From Sternotherus odoratus (taxonomy: Eukaryota; Chordata; Testudines; Kinosternidae), in NCBI GenBank assembly GCA_032164245.1, contig JAVMKO010000001.1, forward strand, positions 83,325,892-83,389,891: a stretch of 64,000 bases of DNA, in the 5' to 3' direction. Of this stretch, positions 1-12,800 are shown piece after piece. The notes under the pieces are model-generated. The model saw only the letters and a list, made by a program, of their open reading frames with translations, did not search any database and was not told the DNA's origin. The stretch's first letter is position 1. Each line of letters begins with the position of its first letter. The position numbers were made by a program, and so were the translations under genes.

Positions 1-273
1 TTTCTAGCTGTCACTGTCTCCCTGATTAACTGAGCAGGTGGAGACAAACACCGCAGGAATTCAACTGAGGATGTGTAATAGATATCAGGAAGTGTCTCTA
101 GGTGGTTTAAGAATTGAACAGAAGCCAAAAAGTGAATTGCTGCTTGAGGAATCAATCTGCCTCCTTCACCCATCTCTCTCTGCCCGTCACCCCCCAGCCG
201 GGGTATGGGCCACCAAGTTTCAGTAGCAATTGGTTCCCTTACAGGGTGGAGTTGCTAGCCCCACACCCACGTT
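1..273. other. Unrecognised non-coding sequence
   Basis: No gene or repeat recognised. Short open frames here have no recognisable domain. Confidence 0.5.
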
Positions 274-301
274 AAGCCTACAGGACCTGGTATTCCCAGG
301 A

Positions 302-336
<35 letters not shown>

Positions 337-375
337 ACTTAGCTTCCAAGATCAAACAGGATCGGGTGTGTTCAG
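274..375 (-). pseudogene. 5S rRNA pseudogene (5'-truncated)
   Basis: The minus strand reads as about 102 nt of vertebrate 5S rRNA, including the internal-promoter segment (AGCTAAGTAGGG, then CTTGGATGGGAGACC) and the 3' end CTGTAGGCTT. The first ~18 nt of the mature RNA are missing, and several former CpG sites now read TG or CA. It is therefore a dead retrocopy or the 5S head of a 5S-derived SINE, not a working gene. No recognisable SINE body follows it. Confidence 0.8.
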
Positions 376-755
376 CCTTCACCCATCACTGGAAGTAAAA
401 ACAGGCAAAAGCCTTTCACTAACCGCCTTTGTGAAGAAACAGCTTGGTTCTGCTTCCTCAATACCGCATAGGTGGCATGTGGGCACAACTGCTGTATCAT
501 CACAATATGAATACAAAAAAGATTAGGTGCCCTGGCATTCAGGGGATGTTTGAAGTGCCACATGGCTGAATACAAAGAACACTTTATTTGCTTTACCCGA
601 ATCTGTGCTGTTTCCATACAGCATAGCTGAAGATTTAATCTTGCATTGGCATTAACAGAGTAAACTCAGCTGTGCCAAAACACCACCTCTGAAAGATGAC
701 GCTTTACTCTTAAGATAGGTGTTTCATTGGACTTCAGACAGGAGAGTGTGAATGA
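376..755. other. Unrecognised non-coding sequence
   Basis: Nothing supported on either strand; the open frames are short and featureless. Confidence 0.5.
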
Positions 756-763
756 CACGAGGC

Positions 764-1160
764 CAGGGATGGCCAACCTGAGCCTGAGAAGGAACCAGAA
801 TTTACCAATGTAGATTGCCAAAGAGCCACAGTAATATGTTAACAGCCCCCCATTGGCTCCCCCACCCTGTTCCCAGTGCCTCCCCCTTCTTCCCCGCACC
901 TCTGGATCAGCTGTTTCATGGCATGCAGGAGGATTTGGGGCAGGGAGGGGGAGAAGTGAGGACATGGCAGGCTCAGGGGAGAGGGTGGGAAAGGGTGGGG
1001 GAAGGGCCTGTGGCAGAGCCAGGGATTGAGCAGTGATCACCCTCCACTGGAAAGTTGGCACCTGTATCTCCAGCCCCAGAGTCAGTGCCTATAGAAGGAG
1101 ACGTATATTAACTTCTGAAGAGCTGCATGGGGCTCGTGAGCCACAAGTTGGCCACCCCTA
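764..1160. mobile_element. Non-autonomous hAT-like DNA transposon, 397 bp
   Basis: The left end begins CAGGGATGGCCAACCTGAG and the right end finishes in its imperfect inverse (CAAGTTGGCCACCCCTA). The 8-bp flanks are cacgaggc (756-763) and cactagac (1161-1168), 6 of 8 identical, as expected for an aged hAT target duplication. The interior is GC-rich and has no transposase reading frame. Ends resemble the larger element at 50895-51665. Confidence 0.75.
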
Positions 1161-1168
1161 CACTAGAC

Positions 1169-1429
1169 TGTTACCTATGATACATGTCCATTTGCAGACC
1201 TGCTACAGTTTAGCTTAGTATAATCATTGTTTGTGGCATGTTCAGCAGGAGCTGCTTTCAAGACCTGAAAAATCCCAGTTTGTGTTAGAGAGAAATAGAA
1301 ACCCGACATGTCTCGTAACAACTGTGTTGCAATGTGACTGTCACATTTCTTCTGTGCCACAGGACACTTACAAAGATGAAGTTAATGTAGAGTAGCCAAA
1401 ATCACCAGAATATAAAGTGTGAGAGTGTC
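1169..1429. other. Unrecognised non-coding sequence
   Basis: Nothing supported. Confidence 0.5.
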
Positions 1430-2215
1430 CTAACCATAAGAGTAGCCTAAAATTCCTCCTTACCTATAAGGGGTTAAGAAGCTCAGATAACGTGACTGGC
1501 AACTGACCAAAGGAACCAATGGGGACAAAAGATGCTTTCAAATCTGGGTGGAGGGATAGGCTTTGGTTTTGGGCTCTTTGTTTGTGTGTTCATTCGCTCT
1601 TAGATTTTAGAGGGACCAGACATCAATCCATGTTCTCCAATTCCATTCTGAACCAGTAAGTCCAGCCAGGCAAGGCGTTTTAGTTTATATTTGTTTTTCC
1701 CACTTGTGAATCTTCCCTTTGTTAGAGGGAAATTTACCCGTTTTTCTCTGTGATTTTGAAACTAAAGTTAGAGGGGATTCCTCTGTTGCTTTTTAGTCTT
1801 TTTGTGACTCTGTAAAGTTAACTTCCATCCTGATTTTTACAAAGGTTATTCTGTTATATTTTATTTAAATAAAAATCTTTATTTTAAAATGGACTGATTT
1901 TCCCATTGTTTTAAAGATCCAGGGGGGTTGAATCTGGCTCACCTGTAACAATTGGTGAGGGTTTTATTTTCAAGCCTTTCCCAGGAAGGGAGTGTAGGGG
2001 TTGGAAGGATATTTTTGGGGGGAATAGGAACTACAAGTGCTCCTTTGTCTAATCACTTGGTGGTGGCAGTGTGCCCTCCAAGGACATGGGAAACTTGTGC
2101 CTTGGGGAAGTTTTTAACCTAAGCTGGTAAAATAAGCTTAGGGGGTCTTTCATGTGGGTCCCCACATCTGTAACCTAGAGTTCAGAGTGGGGAAGGAACC
2201 TTGACAACGAGGGAG
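1430..2215 (+). repeat. LTR-like interspersed repeat fragment
   Basis: The block has the look of retroelement LTR sequence: a long T-rich body, an AATAAA at about 1868-1873 followed by a T/A-rich tract, then a G-rich stretch (GATCCAGGGGGGTTG). I could define neither exact ends nor a target duplication. No coding capacity is visible. The class is uncertain, and the call rests on overall texture and resemblance to common sauropsid repeats. Confidence 0.35.
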
Positions 2216-3414
2216 GTATGTCCTTACAACTGGTTATTTCTTTACCACCTTGAATAAATTCAGATATGTACTTGTCTCTTTAGCAAACTGGGAAGGAGTG
2301 GATATCTAAAATAAGATTCCACGATTGTCATTCTGACAGCTAGAATGTCTGAGTCAGAGGGAAGCAATGGAAACTGCTCCAAGCACTGCTGAAAGCTCTT
2401 TGTTAAGAATATCATCAGGCTCAGTCTCCACTGGGATTCATGAGCTGTTACAGTCCAATTTTAAGTTGTCAATCATTTTGACATTACAACCATGCAGTGT
2501 ACAGATACAGTGAAGTGGAACAAGTTGTAGAGTGGGGGTGCCGAGAGCCATTGAACCACACTGTAAATGCTTGATATGATGGAAACCACATCAAGCCTGG
2601 GAGTGTTACCGCACCCTCTGCATCCCTAGTTCCAGCCCCTATGGTGAAGCATGCATCTGTCTCCTGGACCATGATGACAGAGGTAACTCAATCAATTACC
2701 CCCTTACTCTACTGCTAATTTTCATGAATCTGTTTCATTGGCTGTCTGAAGGAGATGACACAGATGGTGCATTACATGGTCTAATTGCCACACCTGTGGA
2801 ATTGCATGACTTTCAGCTACTAGTAGTCTTACAACTGCGAAACTGACAACTCACAAAATTACCATACCATAAAACTCATTTGCTTCTGCAATCCTGCTCA
2901 TGTGCTATGCATGTGATGAGGTCTGGCCTATGCTCCAGTAGAGGCCACAGGTCCAAGCTGGTACAATACTAATAGGGGAATGCAAAATTTGCATGTATTT
3001 GATGCAAAACTACTTTATGCAAAAGAATGTCCTACTTGAAATCATGAAGAAACAGAATAAATGAATTCAAAGATCCTTATTTATCTTTAGAGCAAGAAGC
3101 TCTGAGGTATTAAAAAAGCAGTAAGGTGGGATTGAAAAACCAAAAAGAGTGCAGACTGGAAGGCCTCTTGTCCCTAAAACTTCTTTTGAGATTGTAGGTT
3201 TGGGTATGTTTTTGAAGAGGAAGTAAAGGGAGTGTTAATGAGAGGTTCCAGACTGTGTTTCCTATACACTGAGGTACTCGATTTACAGCACAGTAACAGC
3301 AATGTAATCTTCTCCAGGTTGCCCTTTCAATAGATCTTCACCCTGACTTGAAGATCTCCTCCAGAGTAGTTCAATCCCTAGCCTCTGCTGAGACTGCCGG
3401 TGATAGTGCTCACG
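2216..3414. other. Unrecognised non-coding sequence
   Basis: No gene, exon or clear repeat recognised in about 1.2 kb. Confidence 0.5.
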
Positions 3415-3422
3415 GTCTATGG

Positions 3423-3711
3423 CAGGGGTAGGCAACCTATGGCACGCGAGCTGATTTTCAGTGGCACCCACACTGCCTGGGTCTTGGCCACCGGTCGGAG
3501 GGGCTCTGTGTTTTCATTCAATTTTTAAATGAAGCTTATTAAACACTTTAAAAACCTTATTTACTTGACATACAACAGTTTAGTTCTATATTATAGACTT
3601 ATAGAAAGAGATCTTCTAACAACGTTAAAATGTATTACTGGCCCGCAAAACCTTAAATGAGTGAATAAATGAAGTCCCGGCACACCACTTCTGAAAGATT
3701 GCCGATCCCTG
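3423..3711. mobile_element. Non-autonomous hAT-like element, 289 bp, with perfect TSD
   Basis: It is flanked by an exact 8-bp duplication, gtctatgg (3415-3422 and 3712-3719). The left end is CAGGGGTAGGCAACCTATGG; the right end, CTGAAAGATTGCCGATCCCTG in essence, is its imperfect inverse. The interior is AT-rich with no open frame of note. It is the same family as 4565-4848, sharing the GCTGATTTTCAGTGGCAC segment and the AAACCTTAAAT stretch near the right end. Confidence 0.9.
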
Positions 3712-3719
3712 GTCTATGG

Positions 3720-4556
3720 TATGTATGCTTGTCCAGTTGGAACTCTGCTTCAAAGAATTCAAGACCTAAGGCAACCATTAGATCTATTCTGACCACTTGC
3801 ATCTTACAGGCCTGAGCATTTCATATAGCTAAACTGAGACTTGAACTGATTTCATATGAACCACTAAGCAGCCATCCAATAACTGGTTCAAATGGCTCAA
3901 GTAGTTACCTAGAAGTAAAAGGAACTTTATCCCAGCCCTGGGCTATCCCGTCCCAGTCTCCTTCTGCGGTACTTTTAATGACAGAAGATGTACCAGCAGC
4001 TGACCGTGCATATGCTCTTAGCCTGCAGGAGGTTGTGTGGGTGCTACTAGGAACAAGCAGCATTCAAGGTCTCGCTGCCACCTCATTCAACAACAGCATC
4101 AACTGATTGACTCTGACAGCCTGCCAACCACTTTTCTTCAAGCCCACATCCTCAGAATCCTTTTCCAGGCATTTGTTTTCAGTTTGCCTAGACTTCTTGG
4201 GGCTTGAGGGGAAAAGAAATAATGCATGACTGGCTATATTTTGTTAATGAGGAAGCTTCGGACTTCAAAATAGAAAACTGGAGCATTATATCAGACCATG
4301 CAGATCTTAGTATTAAATCTGGGGTTTATAACTTATTTTAGAAGTTACAAGGTAATGTAACAATATATTGCTCAGAGAGCAAAGATTCCTCCAGCCATAC
4401 CCCTAAAGGGAAAAATGCTCCAAACATATTTTCGAGAGTTATTCTGTGCCATGTTATAGATTTGCTATAAATTTCACCCTCACTAATGTTCCCATGAGCT
4501 TCGACAGACTAGCTTCCTTCTAGTCTGGGTCCAGCAATTACTCACACCCTGTGTAG
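3720..4556. other. Unrecognised non-coding sequence
   Basis: Nothing supported in this stretch. Confidence 0.5.
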
Positions 4557-4564
4557 TTACTGTC

Positions 4565-4848
4565 CCGGGGTTGGCAACCTATGACACTCTTGCCAAAGGC
4601 GGCACACAAGCTGATTTTCAGTGGCACTCACATTGCTTGGGTCCTGGCCCCTGATCCGGGGGGGAGGTGAGGGCTCTGCATTTTAATTTAATTTTAAATG
4701 AAGCTTCTTAAACATTTTAAAAACCTTATTTACCTGCTGAAATAACCTTCTGAAAACATTAAAATGTATTATTGGCACCAAAACCTTAAATTACAGTGAA
4801 TAAATGAAGACTCAGCACACCACTTCTGAAAGGTTGTGGACCCCTGTG
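4565..4848. mobile_element. Second copy of the 289-bp hAT-like family
   Basis: Ends CCGGGGTTGGCAACCTATGA and GAAAGGTTGTGGACCCCTG match those of the copy at 3423-3711, in the same orientation, and the interior aligns throughout. The flanks ttactgtc (4557-4564) and taactgtc (4849-4856) agree at 7 of 8 positions if two extra bases are allowed at the right end. More diverged from family ends than its neighbour. Confidence 0.75.
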
Positions 4849-4859
4849 TAACTGTCCTT

Positions 4860-5760
4860 TTATTCCAGTTGCTTTCAGGCATCCTTTGGGGTGGAGAGAC
4901 TCTCGAGCCAGCTGAAGACCAAAATGGAGGGGTTTCCCAGGGGCTCTCTTGTGGGTGGAGTCACATGGGCAAGTCACATGTCCATGCATGACTCCGTTCT
5001 TTACAGGCAGACACCATTGTCCATATGCTAGTTTGAATATTTCCAGGAAAGTTCAGGTGTAGACTGGTATCTGTCAAAGTCCATACTTAGCTAAGTACTC
5101 CCAATTACTTAAATAATCTCTTCCTACTATGTTAACCAGCTTTGCTCTAGGTGCTTCCTACAGCAAACACTTTAAATACAAGCACAGAGTCAATGCTCAT
5201 AACTCCAGATATAAAAATGATACATGCATACGAATAGGATGAATACATTCAGTAGAACATAATCTTTGCAAAGATATGTTACATGGCATATGGAGCATAA
5301 AACATTCCATTTGTCATATTTACATTCATAAGCATATTTATATAAAGCATTATGGGGTGCAACATCAGTGGGGCCATCAGATAGCGATAGCGGAGCAGTA
5401 GAACTGCAACAATCACACAGGGCCATGTAACTCTGATGATTCTGAGAGTCACCTTGTTAGCCCCTGCCACCAGCGTGAGGGAGTCTTGCTTGTGCTTAAT
5501 TGAGTGTCTGCTCCCTGACACCACCCCCTGCTACCCACCCAAGCACCTTTCTCTGGGCTGTCAGTCCTTACTGTGCCTTGCAGGTTCACACAAGATGCAC
5601 CCCAGTCCCTGAGTGCCTTAGAAGCATTCACTTGGAGGGTCCAGCCTCTTTTCAGAGTATTTCAGAGAAATACCAAGTCTGTGGTCCCTAAAGGAACAGT
5701 CACCACATCCGTTGGTCCGATTCTGCTCAAGACTAGTACTTAGCATTACAGCACTTAGAG
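4860..5760. repeat. Possible LTR-derived interspersed repeat, boundaries unknown
   Basis: The texture (an AT-rich block, then a TC/CA-rich block) resembles retroelement LTR material, but I found neither a duplication nor defined ends. Low-confidence call; it may be unique sequence. Confidence 0.2.
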
Positions 5761-6723
5761 ACGTGCATAGCAAAAACAAGAATTGGTGTATCAAAGAATA
5801 ACGATTCAGGAGATCGGGAGAGAGTATATTGGAAACAAATGGTTACATATAAAACAAAATCATAATATGCTTTCTAGAGACTAAACTCAACTTTGGTTGA
5901 GATAAAACTTCGGTAGATGGGAGGTTAACCCAATAGTTTGCTTCAGTGTTTTCCAACAAGGTTGACTGAGATCCTGTTTTCATAAATGGAAATGCTCAGT
6001 CCACTCACTTGCTAAGTGAAGGATGGGGGGTGGGAGGTTTCTTCTATACCTTCTACATATATTCGCCCCCCCAAGTTCATGGTCTGTACTCAAAGACAAG
6101 ATAGCCACCTATGGCTTGTTTTTTCCAGTGTGCTGTTTCCCTTTTGACTTCATCTCTTCCTTAGCATTTGACTTTGTATGTAAATGGCCATCCATTGTGT
6201 TAACTTACAATGTTTCATTTACATCCCGACAGACAGACAAGAGACATTTCTTACCCTGTCTGGATGAAAACCTGTTTTTCACCTCTGCTGGTGAGCAATA
6301 CCTTGATACCGATTTAAAAAAAACATTTTCAGTATACATACATACACACCTCCTTACATACCATCTGTACATATTTTTATAACTATATTAAAGACCATTG
6401 TGACACTGGCTTTCATTTAAGACCTCCCATGATATTCTTAGTTAACTAGAATGTACAGACCAGAATCTGTATATTTCTTTAACAGTCTTGCTAGCTGACA
6501 TTAAGGGGTTCTTGGTTCATAGTTGCTCTTTATCTGCCATGAGCAGGAATTGGGTTTGGAAAAATGCTTCTAGCTCTTTGGAGGAGAACTTCCTCCCTTC
6601 CCATCACCCCAGAGCAGCCTCTTAGCATCTGCTCCAGGAGGCTTGTGTTCATCAGGGCTGAGGCAACAGCTGTTTTTCCCCCAGCCATTGTTCCCTCCCC
6701 CTGCAACTTAATAAGAAAGTTAG
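5761..6723. other. Unrecognised non-coding sequence
   Basis: Nothing supported. A 119-codon open frame at 6023-6382 is hydrophobic and low in information, with no family recognised. Confidence 0.5.
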
Positions 6724-6724
6724 A

Positions 6725-6850
6725 CCCTGATCCAGCAAAGCATTTCAGCATGTGCTTAACTTAAAGCAGGTGAGTAGTTTCACTGACTTCAGTAGGACTA
6801 CTCACCTGCTTAAAGTTAAGCACATGCTGAAATGCTTTGCTGGTTGAGGG
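6725..6850. repeat. Foldback (palindromic) repeat with 54-nt arms
   Basis: Arms at 6725-6778 and 6797-6850 are near-perfect inverse copies around an 18-nt spacer; each contains the core AGCAAAGCATTTCAGCATG or its inverse. Transcribed, it would form a long hairpin. It matches a foldback style common in sauropsid genomes; no target duplication is clear. Confidence 0.8.
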
Positions 6851-7372
6851 TTTTCAGCTGACCTTATTGCCATACACTTGCTTGCCCCTCCCATCAGGTT
6901 TCAGCAAGTTGAGCACAATCCGAAAAGGATATAAACTGCATCAATGGCAACCAGTAAACTAGGATGACACTGGACTATACATGGGCAGCATTTATATTAA
7001 TAATAGAGGTCAAGAAATGTGTTTTTAAATGATTTAACGTGACAGCTTTCCGTTAATGAACAAATGACTTGTTGGAGCAAATGTCAATGTTTTCATAATA
7101 AATAGTGGCCTCTCCTCAGCAGTGACAAGTGCTGATTATTAAGCTGGGAGGAAGGGAGCAGCTCTGTGAAATCCACTCCGTGTTCAGTTAATGCAGTGCA
7201 GCCCATCATCATGGTAGAGACCGTCAATCCAAGTCCAGAATCACAGGGAAGGAGAAAGAATTCCCCATAGACAAACTAAAAGATTTCAGCTTCACCAAGG
7301 GCTCACTTCTAGCTGGAGATAATTGTCCCTACTGGACTCTATAGAGATACATGCACCAAAACAATGGAAAGC
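6851..7372. other. Unrecognised non-coding sequence
   Basis: Nothing supported. Confidence 0.5.
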
Positions 7373-7375
7373 AAG

Positions 7376-7705
7376 GAATACTGTAGCACTTTAGAGACTA
7401 GTTTATTTCAGCATAAGCTTTCATGGGCTATAGCTCACTTCATCGGATGCATAGAATGGAACGGATGTAAGATGCATTTATACACACAGAAAGAAAGAAA
7501 AAGAAAAAAATTTACAATAGCATACCAATTCTAAGTTTCTGTGTGTATAAATGCATCTTATCTCTATTCCATTCTATGCATCCGATGAAGTGAGCAATAG
7601 CCCATGAAAGCTTATGCTGAAATAAACTAGTTAGTCTCTAAGGTGCTACAAGTATTCCTCGCTTTCTTTACGGATACAGACTAACACGGCTCCTATTCTT
7701 GAACC
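7376..7705. repeat. Interspersed repeat in head-to-head inverted arrangement
   Basis: Segments 7376-7494 and 7537-7659 are inverse copies, each about 120 bp, joined by an A-rich spacer. Both contain CATCGGATGCATAGAATGGA or its inverse and the GCATAAGCTTTCATGGGC block. The right arm continues into GGATACAGACTAACACGGCT. The same family recurs as one arm at 25769-25985. Class not identified. Confidence 0.75.
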
Positions 7706-8179
7706 TGTCACAAAACAATGGATGCACCTGTCAGTTCTCGGACATATGTCAGTAACTGCATTTCCAATTGCAAACACATGGAGTGTGAGAAGCTGGAACC
7801 CACACAGTCCCCTTCGGGTGAAGCACAGCCACAAGGTCTGGTTCTGAGTGGAAAATAGAGCCATTTTTTTCTGCTCTCATTGGTGATGACGAGGACTCCC
7901 AGGAGATGAAAGATGGGAATAGAAAATCTTAAGTTTTGGTGAATATGGTGTATAAGAAGCAGCAGTATTAGCTATTGGTGGACAACGTACACACTGTCAT
8001 CATATAGCTCTCCCCACCAATTAACCATCAGACCTGACCTGCAGTATCCTCCGTTACATTAATCTCCCCAACTTCAGAAACTATTTCCAGGCTGTTCAGT
8101 CCTGACCTGAAGTATCCCTATGTCAAAATGGGCCTTGACTCTTCCCTTCTTTCCAGTGCTTTAGAATAGGTGTTAGTTC
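7706..8179. other. Unrecognised non-coding sequence
   Basis: Nothing supported. Confidence 0.5.
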
Positions 8180-8275
8180 AGGCCCCAGACCTGCAAACAC
8201 TTACTTACCTGCATGCTTAACTCTAAGCACCTGTGTAAAATTAAGTGTAGATGTGTGTTTGCAGGATCAGGGCCT
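8180..8275. repeat. Short foldback repeat
   Basis: The left half (CAGGCCCCAGACCTGCAAACAC) and the right half ending TGTTTGCAGGATCAGGGCC are imperfect inverse copies. It resembles the foldback at 6725-6850 in size and texture, but is more decayed. Confidence 0.55.
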
Positions 8276-9685
8276 TCTTGCAGATTGCATTCATTTTAAT
8301 TCTTTTGCAAATGATTTCTAACAAGGTGCTGCTGGGTGGCATGCTACATTAGTCCCTGCTGAATAGGTCATGAATAATTGAGCTGCTTGGCCTCATAAAT
8401 TAAATCTATTGCCCATAGCTGATTGCATAAAATCTGTGCTGTATGACAATTTAAGCAAGGGTAACTTATTTACTGCCTCCCTCTCTCCTGAATTGGATCC
8501 AGGAGATAGCTTTCCAAAAATGAAGTGTGCTTCCAAGAATCAATTGCTGCATAGTGAAGTGAGGTTCTGCTGTAGCCACATCTTCACAAAGAGAAATTGA
8601 GATGCTCCATAATATACTACTGCAAAGTACTTAGGTTATTCTTTTTTTTTCTCTGCAGCCATAATGTAGCCAAGAGAATCCTGGGCTGCTTCTCCTACAG
8701 TCATACAGATTTACTCAAGCTTGCTTGTGAATTTGGAGAGAAAACAGTCTACCAATTTTTAATGTTGAAATACATATTTTTAAAAAGAGAAAAACCTAGA
8801 ACGCTACTTAATTCCATTAATCATTCCTACTTATTGCACTGTAAGATGCAACCATTTTTTCCTGTATCTGTCTTGTACTATATTACGAGAGGAGGAGTTT
8901 GTTTGAAGATGTACATTTTGGAGTAAACCATTAGTATTTTAACTCCTTTCTATAGTGCACAAGAGAAAGTGATGTGGAGATGGGGAGTAAATAAATCATG
9001 CCCAGTCCATAGGCACTTCTGAAAAATCTCACTAAGTGATTTAAGCACATGAATCTCATTGACTTTCAATGGTGCTTTTGTTTCTAACTCAATTAGGACA
9101 ATTTATCCCCTGGCATTTCTTTGTCTTTATTTTGTACCCTGAGAGAGATCAAAGTTGGTCAGTACTTTTTGTAAATAGAAGAAAGAGAAATATCTCTTCC
9201 TTGGTCCCTTAGTATACAACTGCTCCTGTATGTTACTAAAAGACTCCATAACCAATACAAAAAGCAGAGGAGACACTGGCTACTACTGAAATTCAGTAGC
9301 CCCCTTTGAAAGTGAAATCACCAGATAACATCTACCATTGGAGAGAAAGTTAAGACCAAGATAAAAACCAACCAGAATCTCAAATAGAAATTTCCCTGGA
9401 GGCAAAAGCTTTCTTTTCCCACTCTGAGTGAAAAGACAGGCAGGGAGCTTGTGTGCATATAACATACCATATTAATACTGTATGTATTGTCCACAGCTTC
9501 TCCCTCCAACCAAATCAGACTGATCTGAATATATACTATAATCAGAATCTCCACTTAGTCTCATCTGAAGATCTTTTTTAATTCAATGGATACATAGGTT
9601 TAGTGTCAAAATATTGTTAAAGGGCCCTCACTCTGCTGTATCTTTGTGTATTTTAAAAGTTCATAGATCATTTGGGAGAGATGAT
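8276..9685. other. Unrecognised AT-rich non-coding sequence
   Basis: Nothing supported. The open frame at 8597-8926 spans a T-run and has no recognisable domain. Confidence 0.5.
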
Positions 9686-9832
9686 CCATAGGGTATAATT
9701 TTCAAAATGTCTAAGGGAGTTTGAGCCGAGGTCCTCAAAAGGTGCCTAACTCACAGTGGGAGTTAAGCATCTAAATACTCCTAGGTCCCCAGGTCCTATT
9801 TCATCAGGCACTTTGAAAATCCCACCCTATGC
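9686..9832. repeat. Small inverted-repeat element
   Basis: The left end CATAGGGTATAATTTTCAAA and the right end (inverse CATAGGGTGGGATTTTCAAAG) form imperfect ~27-bp terminal inverted repeats around a short, partly palindromic middle. Likely an old MITE; no target duplication assigned. Confidence 0.5.
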
Positions 9833-12800
9833 GGAGAAGGAATTTTTTAATTATTCCCAGTACTGGCTGGATACCCATCTATGCCTAGTGACTTCCCAAA
9901 GTGCAACGGTTTAGGGATTTTCTCCTCACTAATAACAGTATCGGTCATATATCTCTCTATGCTTATGTCCTGTATTATCTTTCAGGCTGGTGACAGAAGA
10001 TTATATTTGTCTTTGGGGTTGTTTTATAGTGCATATTGCTAAAATAGTCTCCGCTTCAACTCTATGGGCATAATTCTGTCTGGTTTGCTGAATTTGTTTT
10101 TCTACTTGGGAAGTCTGAAGTACAGACAACTTCCCTCAGGCTGTCTGCAGTGTATGTTCTGCCCCTCTTGTGCATGTTTTATGGGCTATGTACTATTTAC
10201 GAATTGCTGCATAAGATCCTGTTGATCTCCATGTGAAACTCTCTTTAGATGGGATGTGAATGAAATGCATTCTGCCCTGCTAGCTGCTTCAAGGGTTTCC
10301 CATCTAAGGGACCATGTGTATTCCTCATTGGATAGAAAGAAAAAGGAGAGAACTGATCAAAGTCCTGAAGCTGTTATTACAAAAGAATTTGTTCCATTCT
10401 TTTACAACTACACAAAGGCATTGTCTACATTTGGGAATATTCCAGACTCAGAAAATGGTGTCCTAATTTAATGCATTTTAAAATAGGAAAATACCACTTC
10501 TGATTCTGAAGCACAGACAAGGGCAAGCAAGGGGTTTGAATTGATTTAGCTCAGTTGATGCGAACCCTAGCTTGCCTTTCTCTCTACACTTAATGGCCAG
10601 GAGAAGTGCAGCTACATGGACTGCTGGTGACCAATTGTTGAATTAAGGCTGCTCTTCATGTCAATTAAACCTAAGGCTGCTTAAATGAGTTGCTATGCTG
10701 TATATTCACCACTGCAGAGGGAACTTCATGTTATTTAAGCAACTTCAATAGCAGAAGGTGGGTTGCTTCATCTAAAGAGGATTTGGAGGACTTTTCTATC
10801 CACAAGAAGAGTAACTGGGTGATTTGAGCTGAATTGGATCAGAAAGCTTCTTCGGGGTAAGATTTTCAAAAGTGCCCGAGTCCCATTTTTTGAAAGTGTA
10901 AAGTAAAGTTAGATGTTTTGAAACTTTGATTCCCCTGCATTAAACACAAATTTATGTAAAACTTCTATAGCCTTTAGCTGCAACATCCTACAGTATTCTA
11001 ATGTATAGGCTTCTAGAAATAGCTAGCTAAGTGACTTTATTAAAAACTATCCATCATTATCCAATCATGCAAGTAGGAGGCAAGGGCTGCACTGGGATCA
11101 TTTAATAAATCAGTGTGTGTCTTTTCAGGGCCATGCACAGTCACAAACACTAATCAAGACTTGTATTCATCATGTTCTGAGCAAAGTAAGCATCTTTACT
11201 AACTGCATTCCCTGCAATGGATTTATCTGATCTCCAGGCACAGTGAAGACCTTTTTGGGGAATGCATGTGCTAGTTGTGTCAGTAAGATCCAAATTTTCA
11301 CTGTAGAGTTTAGCCAAGTATTAAGCTATCAATATTTCTTCCCAAGTGACAAAATAAATTACCATGGAATTCATGACCCTGTTGTTTTCTGAGCCTATCT
11401 TCCCATTTGCTTAATGAGTATAGCTGTGTTATATCCTCTTGCTAATTAATAAAAAAGCTTTGTAGTTTGCAAGCTGCTTTCCAAAAAAATCAGTTGGACC
11501 CGGGGGAAGTACGTGTTACTGCAGTACTTCATGTGGCAGGCATATTTGTTACAGTAAAAGTTGTATTGATGTTGTGCATTGTGGCATGTTGCAGCATACT
11601 GGAGATTGTGGTGTTCATAATTTTTGCAAACTATTGTGTGACTAACTTTTGGCCTATGGATAGCTCATGAACTGCTTGCTGTGGATATTCCTCTTAGTAT
11701 ACGATTCAGTATTTGTGCTGTGACATTAATCACCTAAATTGTTTTTGTCCTATGACTGCGTAACTTATCTTTTATAACCAGAGGGGACTGATTAACTCTT
11801 TGGCTTCTCTTAGGGAGAGGGAGGGGAGCACTTCAGAGGAAAAGGGACTGGAGAAGACAAGCAGGCCTAGGGAATTCTGGGATATTTTAACTTATTCCTT
11901 ACCTGTTTAAATACCTGGGTTCTTCTTGATTTTAGCTGAGAGGAAAAGGGAGGTCCAATTTAATAGTTGTTTAGCAAACTTTATATTCAGTTCTCTTTTC
12001 GTAGTCTCACAAGTAAATATGGCTGCATGTACAAACGAGGCCGTTGAGGGGTGCACTACGGCTTCTCTCATCTAATTGTTTTGGTGCTAATTGTGTGGCG
12101 AGGAAGGGGTTGGGAACTGCTGTGTATTGCTAAATGACCCCTCCTAAACTCTCATGTAAAATACTTCATCTTTCTTAAGTGCACTGATTGAACTCACTGG
12201 CCTTCCTTTTGTGTTACGCTGCTGTCATTCACCGCAGTAATGACTTAGTCATGTGTGTGCTTGGTCCTAGATGCAATGTAGGGTTACACATCTTGGTTTC
12301 TTGATTAACTGTTAGTGCAGAGTCTGGGATTTTGGGAACAACACAGTCCCTTTTGTGCTATAGTGGCCAAGCACTGTTCCCCATCCCATATATAGCACAC
12401 TTATGGCATTTTCCAGTCTCTATTTTCTGCCACTTACCACCACAGTCCATGTCATAGGTAATTTAATAGGAATGCATGCTTCATCCCATTTCCTCTCCAT
12501 ACTAACTCCCTGCCATCCTCATTACCAATGGAAAAAACTCCTGTAGGTTACAGTGGGGTTAGGCTTTCTCCCTAGGTTGCTTACCCCATCGTCCCAAGTA
12601 CATACACGACCCAGCTCAGCTCTTCCCCACATTCTCAGTCAGTCATGTCAAACACCACAAGATAAATTGTGGCAATGAGGTCCACTGTTAATCACAGAGG
12701 CCAAGAACCTGGCAGCATTCAGAAAACATAAGACATTTACATGGATAATGAAATCTTCCACAGGTACACTAGACAGGACAAAACAATTTTCAGTAAGATA

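Noticed and set aside
6023..6382. 119-codon hydrophobic ORF
   Set aside because: Low-information, no start context or similarity.
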